Shown in pieces: positions 1 through 5,075 of a stretch of 5,075 bases of DNA. The DNA comes from Actinobacteria bacterium 13_2_20CM_68_14 (GTDB taxonomy: Bacteria > Actinomycetota > Thermoleophilia > Gaiellales > Gaiellaceae). Under the pieces are notes generated by a model. The model saw only the letters and a program-made list of their open reading frames with translations. It made no database searches and was not told the DNA's origin. The stretch covers positions 1 through 5,075 of the forward strand of contig MNDB01000020.1 of the NCBI GenBank assembly GCA_001914705.1. The letters are read 5' to 3'. Each line of letters starts with the position of its first letter. Position 1 is the stretch's first letter. A program made the position numbers and the translations under genes.

Positions 1-852
1 AACGCCGACGGGACGAACACGCAGCCGCTCCGCTACACGGTGTGCAGCGGCAAGTGCCCCGACCCGCCCAACCAGCTCGCCTGGCTGCCGTCGAATCAGC
101 TTCTGGTGCTGCGGGACGGAGCCATCCTCCGGTTCGCGCCCGGGAGCAAGCCGCGGAAGATCGCCCGGATCAACGACTTCTCCTTCCTCACGAACGCAGC
201 CGGAACTCGCATCGCCGCCGGCGCCGGCACGCCCTCGTGCCTCAGCTGCTCGGGGCCGGTGACGATCCTCAACGCCCAGTCGGGAGCCCTCGTCGGCAAG
301 GTGGGCGGGAAGAAGCTCTACAACGTCGATCCGAGTCTCTCGCCCGACGGATCGAAGGTCGTGTTCGAGCGCAACGCGTCCAACGACTCCGGGAAGACGT
401 TCGGCATCTGGACGGCGAAGGCGGACGGCAGCAACCTCCGGCGGCTGGCGAAAGTCGGCCAGCATCCGTTGTGGTCGCCGAAGGTCGGGAAAGTCGCCTA
501 CGTCGCGTTCGCCGGGAAGTCCGTCGCGCTGCGCCTGATCTCGGCCGGGGGCGGCGAGAGTCGAGCTCTCGTCCCCCGCAGGATCGAGAACGTGTTCGGC
601 TGGTCGCCCGACGGCAAGTTCATCGCCTTCGAGACGGGCACGGGAACGCTCGGCAAGCTGGCCGTCGTCGACGTCGCGACGGGGAAGGTGCGCAGTCTCC
701 TCCAGCTCAAGTACGCGCCGACGGCCGCCTGGTCGCCGGACTCGAGCGAGCTGGTCGCCAACTCGGTGCCGAGGAGCCAGAAGTGCTGGTCGACCTGGCG
801 CGTGCCGGTCGACGGCTCGAAGCCGACCCTGATCTCGAGCTGCACCAGCTAG
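1..852 (+). CDS. TolB/PD40-like beta-propeller protein, 5' end missing
   Basis: The frame is open from base 1 to a TAG at 850-852, giving 283 visible residues; the true start lies left of the window and the GTG at 40 is only an internal valine. Repeated blade motifs mark a PD40/TolB-type propeller: LSPDG (residues 113-117), WSP (158-160), WSPDGK (201-206) and WSPD (244-247). Each is followed by a beta-strand segment of the kind KVVFE or FIAFE, and then by turns such as ADGSN or VDGSK. At least four blades are visible. Cysteines come as near pairs (15/19, 80/83, 262/281), which would suit disulfides in an exported protein, but any signal peptide is outside the window. Such propellers usually act as protein- or ligand-binding scaffolds; no catalytic residue is recognisable and the partner is unknown. 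A lipoprotein or a C-terminal sensor domain of a larger protein remains possible. Confidence 0.85.
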   Translation, partial: NADGTNTQPLRYTVCSGKCPDPPNQLAWLPSNQLLVLRDGAILRFAPGSKPRKIARINDFSFLTNAAGTRIAAGAGTPSCLSCSGPVTILNAQSGALVGKVGGKKLYNVDPSLSPDGSKVVFERNASNDSGKTFGIWTAKADGSNLRRLAKVGQHPLWSPKVGKVAYVAFAGKSVALRLISAGGGESRALVPRRIENVFGWSPDGKFIAFETGTGTLGKLAVVDVATGKVRSLLQLKYAPTAAWSPDSSELVANSVPRSQKCWSTWRVPVDGSKPTLISSCTS

Positions 853-1136
853 CCAAGCGGCGGCGTCGGCCAGGCGGCGCTCGACGAGGCGGTCGGCGGC
901 CTCGGCGGACGTGATCCCGTCGCCGCGCGTTCCTGGGCGCCAGGCGACCTGACCGTCGGCTGCGCGAGTGCGCGGGAATACACCCTGACGGTGATCTAGG
1001 CGTCGCTCGCCCGGGATGGAGGACGCGGGCACGAGTTCAACGCTCTCATGCGATCGAAGCAGCCGGCACAGGCCAGCGTGACTCCGGCGAAAGCCTCGCC
1101 AATCGTCGACCGTAGCGACGGCGGTACGCTCGTTGC
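853..1136. other. Intergenic region between propeller gene and GNAT gene
   Basis: There is no convincing gene in these 284 bases. The propeller frame stays open for a further 48 codons after its TAG, to a second TAG at 997-999, with no good start codon or ribosome site of its own. An all-GC hairpin with a 6-bp stem and 8-nt loop lies at 885-904 (CGAGGC / GCCTCG) and could help end the upstream transcript, although it has no T-run. A smaller 5-bp hairpin lies at 1086-1100 (GGCGA / TCGCC), upstream of the GNAT promoter. The minus-strand frame across 996-1535 is mostly the shadow of the GNAT gene. Confidence 0.5.
1125..1130 (+). promoter_or_regulatory. Candidate -10 box (TACGCT) for leaderless GNAT transcript
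   Basis: TACGCT fits the actinobacterial TANNNT -10 consensus and ends 6 nt before the GTG at 1137. Transcription would therefore begin at or next to the start codon. No Shine-Dalgarno sequence precedes the GTG, which agrees with a leaderless mRNA. No clear -35 hexamer is seen. The same box and 6-nt spacing recur before the GFA-family gene at 4282. Confidence 0.5.
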
Positions 1137-1583
1137 GTGGGCGTCTTGCGCGAGGTCGTCGAGGCGGATCTGCCGGTCTTCTACGAGCACCAGCGCGACC
1201 GGGAAGCGGCGGCGATGGCTGCGTTCCCGCCGCGCGAACGCGACGCGTTCATGGCGCACTGGGCGAAGACGCTCGCGAATGACTCGGCCCTGACTTGGAC
1301 GGTCGTCTCCGGCGGCGCGGTCGCCGGCAACATCGGCTGCTGGGAGGACGACGGACGCAGGCTCGTCGGGTACTGGATCGGGCGAGAGTTCTGGGGCCGC
1401 GGGCTCGCGACGCAGGCCCTCGCGGAACTCCTCGACGTGGTCGACGCGCGCCCGCTGCACGCATACGTGGCGAAGAGCAACGTCGCCTCGATCCGCGTGC
1501 TCGAGAAGTGCGGGTTCGTCAAGGTTGGCGAGCACGCGGGCGACGACGGGATCGAGGAGCTCCTCCTGGAGCTGCGGGCATGA
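1137..1583 (+). CDS. GNAT family N-acetyltransferase (RimJ/RimL-like)
   Basis: This 148-aa protein has the length of a single-domain GNAT acetyltransferase, which moves an acetyl group from acetyl-CoA to an amine. The acetyl-CoA pyrophosphate loop is visible as FWGRGLAT (residues 85-92), following the beta-4 strand VGYWIG (77-82), and the helix ALAELL comes after it. The C-terminal motif has N115, S118 and VLEKCGF (121-127), as in the RimJ/RimL or Acetyltransf_3 group (typically NxxSxxVLEKxGF). The GTG start at 1137 places the N-terminal strand LREVVEADLP directly at the front, as is usual for the family, and it lies 6 nt after a TANNNT box. The substrate cannot be read from sequence; ribosomal or other protein N-termini, antibiotics and small amines are all possible. 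It stands alone, with 130 bp before the smc gene and a hairpin just after its stop. Confidence 0.9.
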   Translation: MGVLREVVEADLPVFYEHQRDREAAAMAAFPPRERDAFMAHWAKTLANDSALTWTVVSGGAVAGNIGCWEDDGRRLVGYWIGREFWGRGLATQALAELLDVVDARPLHAYVAKSNVASIRVLEKCGFVKVGEHAGDDGIEELLLELRA

Positions 1584-1590
1584 GGACAGA

Positions 1591-1609
1591 CCTGAGCTTA
1601 GGGCTCAGG
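1591..1609 (+). terminator. Hairpin 8 nt after the GNAT stop, possible terminator
   Basis: This is a perfect 7-bp stem, CCTGAGC / GCTCAGG, around a 5-nt loop TTAGG. The position right after the stop codon suits a transcription terminator. It is followed by G-rich sequence rather than a T-run, so it is not a classical intrinsic terminator; U-less hairpins are proposed for high-GC Actinomycetota. It could also be an mRNA 3'-end stabiliser. Confidence 0.4.
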
Positions 1610-1630
1610 GGGAGCGGGCTTGACTTGGGC

Positions 1631-1676
1631 GAGCGTCCTCTCGCTTGACGGCGAACCTTAAGCCCACTGGACGCTC
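1631..1676. repeat. Inverted repeat upstream of smc, 8-bp arms
   Basis: The arms GAGCGTCC (1631-1638) and GGACGCTC (1669-1676) are perfect reverse complements separated by 30 nt. The spacer holds TTGACG (1645-1650) and CTTAAG, a local AT-rich patch. The repeat ends 37 nt before the smc start and could be an operator or a weak long-loop hairpin. In GC-rich DNA an 8-bp match can also arise by chance. Confidence 0.3.
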
Positions 1677-1698
1677 CGAGGACATCCGCTCTCGCCGC

Positions 1699-1704
1699 TA
1701 GCGT
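1699..1704 (+). promoter_or_regulatory. Candidate -10 box (TAGCGT) before smc
   Basis: TAGCGT matches TANNNT and ends 9 nt before the TTG start at 1714, so transcription would begin about 3 nt ahead of the coding region. No Shine-Dalgarno sequence is present in the 25 nt before the TTG. The spacing is 3 nt longer than before the other two genes, and the TAG is also the in-frame stop that limits the smc start, so the evidence is weaker here. Confidence 0.3.
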
Positions 1705-1713
1705 TCGGCCGGC

Positions 1714-4191
1714 TTGCACCTGAGCGCGATCAAGCTGCGCGGCTTCAAGTCGTTCCCTGATCCGGTCGAGGTTCGCCTCGAGCGGGGCGTCGCCGTGGTC
1801 GTGGGGCCGAATGGGTCGGGGAAGTCGAACGTCTCGGATGCTCTGCTCTGGGCCTCGGGGTCGCTCTCGCCGTCGGAGCTGCGCGCGGAGAAGCCCGACG
1901 ATGTCCTCTTTGCAGGCTCCGCGGGCCTCCCCGCGGCCGAATGGTGCGAGGTCGAGCTCCTGTTCGACAACGCGGACGGCCAGTTCCCGGAGCTCGAGTT
2001 CAGCGAGATCTCGGTCAAGCGCCGGCTGCACCGGGGGGGCGAGGGGCAGTACCTCGTCAACCGGGCCGCCGTGCGGCGAACAGATCTGGTGGAGCTGCTA
2101 GCCGACGTAGGGCTCGGGGGCGGCCACAGCTCGGTGATCGGGCAGGGACGAGTCGAGGAGATCCTGTCGTCGAAGCCGGAACACCGGCGGGCGCTACTCG
2201 AGGAGGCGGCGGGACTCGGCAAGTTCAAGGCTCGGCGGCACCGCGCCGAGTTGAAGCTGGCGCGCGTGCAGGTTCAGGCCGAGCGGGCTCGCGATCTGGA
2301 GGCGGAGGTGCGAAAGCGGCTGCGGCCGCTCGCGCTGCAGGCGACCGCAGCCGAGCGGGCGGAGAAGCTGAAGGACGAGATCGCCGCGGTCGAGGCGCGG
2401 CTTGCGGAGCTCGAGCTGGAGGAGCTCGACCAGGCGGCCGCCGAGATCGACGAACGCGGTACGGCTGCCTCAATGGCGCGAAAGGCCGCGAACGCGAAGC
2501 TCGAGGAGTTGTTAGTCGAGCGCAACCAGGCAGAGGAGGACCTCGCCGACGCGGCCGGTCGTCGCGAGGAGGCGACTGCGGCGCTCTACCGCCTGCGGAG
2601 CGCGGCCGACCGCCTCGAGCTGCGCCGCGAGGCGGCCGTTGAGCTTGTCGAGCGCCTGCGGGCCGAGCCGTTACGGCTACCGACGGTCGACGACGAGCAA
2701 CTGCGAACGACGAGGGAGCGGCTGTCCGCGGTCGAGCGAGCGCTCGCGGAACGCGAAGGCCTGCCGCCGGCGGCACGCGCTCTCGCGGAGCAAGGCGCGC
2801 GGCTTGCGCTCTCGGAGCTCGATGTCGAGCCAGGGCGGGAGCGCGCGGTCGCGGCCGCGCTCGGCCCGCGCGGGTCGGCGCTGCTCGCCGACGACGTCCA
2901 GGCGGGGCTGCGATTGCTCGAGCAGGCGCATGCGGCCGGCCTCGGGAAACTGACTGTGCTCGTCGAAGCGCGGCCCGCCGAGCTCGTCGAGCACTACGCG
3001 GTCGTTCCGAAGGCCGAGCTGCTGAGCTCGCCCGTTCCGGCCGTGACCCCAGACGGCTTCGGCTACGACCCCGAGCGCGGCGAGCTCTGGTTCGCGGGCG
3101 AGACGGCCGAGGCGGTCTGGCTCGAGCTCGAGGCGCGGCGCCGGGCGCTTGCGCTCGAGGTCGAGCGACTGCGGTTGAATCCCGCGGCTCCTCCCGCCGC
3201 CGATCCGCGGCTCGTCGCCGCAGGCGAGCGGCTCGTTCGCGCGCTTGCAGGAGCGGCGGAGGCCGGTCGCAGGTTCGAGGCGCCGCTCCGGGCACGTGTC
3301 GATGCGGGCGGGTCGCGCACCGGCGATGCCGCCGGCGCCTTGCGCGAGCTCGCGGAGCGCGAGGCCGAGCTGCGCCGCGGGGCAGCCGAAGCGGGCGAGC
3401 GAACGGCCGCGATCGACGTCGAGCTGGCCAGGCTCGAGGCCGAACAATCGGCCGCTCGCAGGCGGCTGGAGGACGCAGGCGCCGAGCCGGCGGAAGGCGA
3501 TGACCGAGAGGCGCTGGCAGAGCGGCTCGTGCGCCTCGAACGCCGGCGGGAGACCCTCGGCGCCGTCAACCCGCTAGCGAAGCAGGAGTACGAGGAGGAG
3601 AAGGAGCGACTGACCGAGCTGACGACGCAGCGGGAGGACCTCGAGCGCAGCCTCGCCGAGCTAGAGAAGCTCCGAAACGAGCTGAGCGAGACGGTCGAAC
3701 GACGGTTCGACGAGACGTTCGCCGCCGTCCAGCAGCATTTCGCGGACGTCGCGCAGACGCTCTTCCCGGGCGGCGAAGGACGCCTGCGGTTGAGCGAGCC
3801 CGACGAGGACGGCCCCGACGACGGTAGCGAGCCCGGCGTCGAGATCGAGCTGCGGCCCGTAGGCAAGCGCGTGACAAAGCTCTCGCTCCTCTCCGGGGGC
3901 GAGAAGGCACTCGGCGCGATCTCGTTCCTGTTCGCCCTCTTCCTCGCCCGACCATGTCCTTTCTATCTCCTGGACGAGGTGGAAGCGGCGCTCGACGACA
4001 CGAACATTGGCCGCTTCGTCGAGCTGCTCAGGCGCTACGCCGACCGGGCCCAGTTCATCGTGATCACGCACCAGAAGCGAACGATGGAAGCGGCCGACAG
4101 CCTCTACGGCGTCACAATGGGCGCTGACGGCATCTCGCAGATTGTCTCCCGGCGGGTGCCGCGGGAGGCGCCGGAGGCGGCTGTCGCCTAG
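1714..4191 (+). CDS. smc: Chromosome segregation ATPase SMC, shortened form
   Basis: SMC is the ATPase core of the Smc-ScpAB condensin, which compacts and helps separate chromosomes by loop extrusion. All the head motifs are present: N-terminal HLSAIKLRGFKSF, Walker A GPNGSGKS (31-38), R-loop LR (56-57), Q-loop Q144 in VIGQGRVEEIL, and EEAAGLGKFK (163-172). The C-terminal head has joint motif LGAVNPLA (615-622), signature LLSGGEK (725-731), Walker B FYLLDE (750-755, catalytic E755), D-loop ALDD (759-762) and H786 in ITHQKRTME. Residues about 173-348 and 466-660 are Ala/Glu/Arg/Leu-rich coiled coil. A hinge is recognisable at about 349-465 (GRERAVAAALG, 374-384). The protein is 825 aa against roughly 1150-1200 for usual bacterial SMC; motif order and spacing show that the loss is in arms and hinge, not heads. 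The TTG start is set by an in-frame TAG at 1699-1701 and the conserved N-terminus. Usual neighbours rnc and ftsY are absent nearby. Confidence 0.96.
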   Translation: MHLSAIKLRGFKSFPDPVEVRLERGVAVVVGPNGSGKSNVSDALLWASGSLSPSELRAEKPDDVLFAGSAGLPAAEWCEVELLFDNADGQFPELEFSEISVKRRLHRGGEGQYLVNRAAVRRTDLVELLADVGLGGGHSSVIGQGRVEEILSSKPEHRRALLEEAAGLGKFKARRHRAELKLARVQVQAERARDLEAEVRKRLRPLALQATAAERAEKLKDEIAAVEARLAELELEELDQAAAEIDERGTAASMARKAANAKLEELLVERNQAEEDLADAAGRREEATAALYRLRSAADRLELRREAAVELVERLRAEPLRLPTVDDEQLRTTRERLSAVERALAEREGLPPAARALAEQGARLALSELDVEPGRERAVAAALGPRGSALLADDVQAGLRLLEQAHAAGLGKLTVLVEARPAELVEHYAVVPKAELLSSPVPAVTPDGFGYDPERGELWFAGETAEAVWLELEARRRALALEVERLRLNPAAPPAADPRLVAAGERLVRALAGAAEAGRRFEAPLRARVDAGGSRTGDAAGALRELAEREAELRRGAAEAGERTAAIDVELARLEAEQSAARRRLEDAGAEPAEGDDREALAERLVRLERRRETLGAVNPLAKQEYEEEKERLTELTTQREDLERSLAELEKLRNELSETVERRFDETFAAVQQHFADVAQTLFPGGEGRLRLSEPDEDGPDDGSEPGVEIELRPVGKRVTKLSLLSGGEKALGAISFLFALFLARPCPFYLLDEVEAALDDTNIGRFVELLRRYADRAQFIVITHQKRTMEAADSLYGVTMGADGISQIVSRRVPREAPEAAVA

Positions 4192-4269
4192 ACGCTTCCT
4201 GGAACGCACTGCATCCCGCGGCGTCTGAGGCTCGAGTGAGGGCGCAAGCGCTGCCCCACGCGCACCTTC

Positions 4270-4275
4270 TAGAGT
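4270..4275 (+). promoter_or_regulatory. Candidate -10 box (TAGAGT) for leaderless GFA-family transcript
   Basis: TAGAGT fits TANNNT and ends exactly 6 nt before the GTG at 4282, the same geometry as before the GNAT gene. No Shine-Dalgarno sequence lies between box and start. No -35 hexamer is evident. The 90-bp gap after smc otherwise holds only a 6-bp inverted match (AGACGC at 4190-4195 with GCGTCT at 4221-4226) and no clear terminator. Confidence 0.5.
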
Positions 4276-4281
4276 GTCGCC

Positions 4282-4680
4282 GTGCTGAGGGGGCGCTGCG
4301 AATGCAATGCCGTCGGTTACGAGGTCTCGGACGAGTTCGTCGCCGCGCTCAACTGCCACTGCTCGAACTGCCGTGCGTCGACGGGCTCGGCATTCTTGCC
4401 CTTTGGCGAGATCGCCCGCGTGAAGCTAAGGGTGACGAAGGGGGAAGGTTCGCTGATGGTGATCGGCGATGCCGACGCGCATCACGCGATGCGCTGCGGG
4501 GAGTGCGGGTCGCTTCTCTATTGGACCGCGCGCGACGGCACGTATGTCCGCGTTGCGTATGGATCACTCATCGACGAGCCGGCGCTCAAGCCGACGGCGC
4601 ACATCTTCGTCGGCTCGAAGGCTCCGTGGCATGAGATCCTCGACGACCTCCCCCAGCATGACGAGTACCCCTGGTCTTGA
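4282..4680 (+). CDS. GFA/CENP-V (DUF636) family zinc-binding protein
   Basis: This 132-aa protein has the cysteine pattern of the GFA fold: C6 and C8 in GRCECNAVGYEV, C25, C27 and C30 in NCHCSNCR, and C72 and C75 in MRCGECGS. In the family these bind two zinc ions. The region after C30 (STGSAFLPFG) and the tail W-x-E-I-L-D-D-L-P-x-x-D-E-Y-P also match the family, so the gene looks complete. The founding member, Gfa of Paracoccus denitrificans, was reported to speed formation of S-hydroxymethylglutathione from formaldehyde. Actinomycetota mostly use mycothiol or other thiols instead of glutathione, so that reaction should not be assumed here; the true role is unknown. The GTG start fits the conserved N-terminus (M-x-x-G-x-C-x-C). 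The gene stands alone after smc, and its stop abuts a decayed PIN toxin remnant. Confidence 0.88.
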   Translation: MLRGRCECNAVGYEVSDEFVAALNCHCSNCRASTGSAFLPFGEIARVKLRVTKGEGSLMVIGDADAHHAMRCGECGSLLYWTARDGTYVRVAYGSLIDEPALKPTAHIFVGSKAPWHEILDDLPQHDEYPWS

Positions 4681-4681
4681 T

Positions 4682-4900
4682 CGGCTGATACGGGTAACGC
4701 CTGCTCGGCGACGCAGTGCTCCGGCGTAAAGGCCTGGGCCCTCGCTGAGCAGCTCGGGCGGGCCGAGACCTACGACGCCGAGTTCGTCGCGCTCACGCAG
4801 CTGCAGGCAGACGCATTAGTGACCCCGGACAACGGAGCTGGCCCGCCGCGTCCAAGGGATCGCCCCCACAGAGACGATCGAGGTGCTCCGAACGGCCTGA
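4682..4900 (+). pseudogene. Remnant of VapC-like PIN-domain toxin, C-terminal half with three frameshifts
   Basis: Reading across frames gives a continuous PIN-domain C-terminal half. Frame 2 gives RLIRV (4682-4696); after an extra A (4697), frame 3 gives RLLGDAVLRRK (4698-4730). After an extra G (4731), frame 1 (4732-4833) gives AWALAEQLGRAETYDAEF, then VALTQLQADALVTPDN. After an extra G (4834), frame 2 gives ELARRVQGIAPTETIEVLRTA and a TGA at 4898-4900. The pattern LLGD-x-VLRR-x-AW, TYDAEFVAL and T-x-D-x-ELAR is typical of VapC-type PIN ribonucleases, and the aspartates of YDA and TPD are two of their acidic metal ligands. The N-terminal half with the first catalytic Asp is missing, since the intact GFA-family gene lies directly before it, and no antitoxin is seen. 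It cannot make an active toxin as it stands. Single-base assembly errors could mimic the frameshifts but not the missing half. Confidence 0.75.
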
Positions 4901-5075
4901 GGGCGAGGCAAGCTGGGGTGACATTCGCGCACACTGACCCAAACAACGATGATCAACCGGGTCGCAGGCTTCTGGGTCAGCGCCGAAGTCGGGCTGCGGT
5001 GCTGAGCCCCATCGCAGCCTCGGGCGATCAGGCGATTGCGTTCGTCATCCTCGGCTCAATCGTGATTCCAGTAGC
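4901..5075 (+). other. Tail without a confident gene; hydrophobic open frame at the right edge
   Basis: No RNA gene or intact coding region is recognised here. From a GTG at 4999 frame 1 is open to the window edge, and its peptide (VLSPIAASGDQAIAFVI, then LGSIVIPVA) looks like a membrane segment. It faintly recalls the GAP/SfLAP group of membrane proteins, but the match is from memory and short. It may be the start of a gene, or a further decayed fragment like the neighbouring PIN remnant. A short ATG frame at 4949 ends after 18 codons. Confidence 0.2.
4934..4980. repeat. Inverted repeat with 8-bp arms
   Basis: The arms CTGACCCA (4934-4941) and TGGGTCAG (4973-4980) are perfect reverse complements with a 31-nt spacer. 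The spacer starts with an AT-rich patch (AAACAACGATGAT), unusual for this window. It could be an operator or a weak hairpin after the toxin remnant, or chance. Confidence 0.25.

Noticed and set aside
42..914. 290-aa open frame overlapping the propeller gene in another frame
   Set aside because: It is Arg-rich, low-complexity translation typical of GC-rich shadow frames, while the propeller frame shows repeated blade motifs.
1030..1052. tRNA T-arm-like piece (GAG-TTCAACG-CTC)
   Set aside because: Only a 3-bp stem forms around the loop, and no acceptor, D or anticodon arms are found nearby.
996..1535. 179-aa minus-strand open frame opposite the GNAT gene
   Set aside because: Most of it is antisense to conserved GNAT motifs, and the rest (996-1136) shows no recognisable domain.
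1620..1650. TTGACT (1620-1625) and TTGACG (1645-1650) as -35 boxes for smc
   Set aside because: Neither has a TA-rich -10 hexamer at 16-19 nt; the nearest TANNNT box (1699) is too far away.
2225..3295. 356-aa minus-strand open frame opposite smc
   Set aside because: It is dominated by Arg/Ala/Pro, has no recognisable domain, and lies fully antisense to conserved SMC sequence.
1714..4191. Reading the gene as an SbcC/RecN/RecF-type ATPase because of its short length
   Set aside because: The SMC-specific joint motif LGAVNPLA, the hinge G-x-E-x-A-V-x-A-A-L-G pattern and the LYGVTM ending identify it as SMC.
3661..4359. 232-aa minus-strand open frame covering the smc 3' end and the start of the GFA-family gene
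   Set aside because: It is antisense to the SMC signature, Walker B and H-loop; its protein-like look comes from mirroring conserved codons.
1..5075. CRISPR array, insertion sequence ends, integrase or defence cluster
   Set aside because: No regular direct repeats, terminal inverted repeats, transposase or known defence genes are visible on either strand.

Overview
This window is GC-rich and every intact gene is on the + strand. The style points to a high-GC Actinomycetota, and the SMC sequence plus a TANNNT box just ahead of the start codons suggest a Thermoleophilia-like lineage (Gaiellales/Solirubrobacterales). That placement is inference from pattern, not from a search.

Layout. (i) 1-852: the 3' part of a secreted or periplasmic TolB/PD40-type beta-propeller protein, open at the left edge. 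(ii) 853-1136: a non-coding stretch ending in a likely leaderless promoter. (iii) 1137-1583: a RimJ/RimL-like GNAT acetyltransferase, followed by a hairpin at 1591-1609 and a second inverted repeat. (iv) 1714-4191: a complete but very short (825 aa) chromosome-condensation ATPase SMC with a TTG start. Both ATPase half-heads and a hinge are present, but the two coiled-coil arms are each about half the usual length and the hinge is compressed. (v) 4282-4680: a zinc-binding GFA/CENP-V (DUF636) protein. (vi) 4682-4900: the decayed C-terminal half of a VapC-type PIN-domain toxin, broken by three one-base insertions. (vii) 4901-5075: no confident gene, with a hydrophobic open frame running off the right edge.

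The genes do not look like one pathway. Each of the three complete genes has its own intergenic region and its own TANNNT box 6-9 nt before the start codon, so they are probably separate transcription units. I see no defence system, CRISPR array, tRNA, rRNA or insertion sequence. The items most worth a second look are the symmetrically shortened SMC with its reduced hinge, the repeated TANNNT-to-start spacing, and the PIN toxin remnant, which gene prediction is likely to miss.
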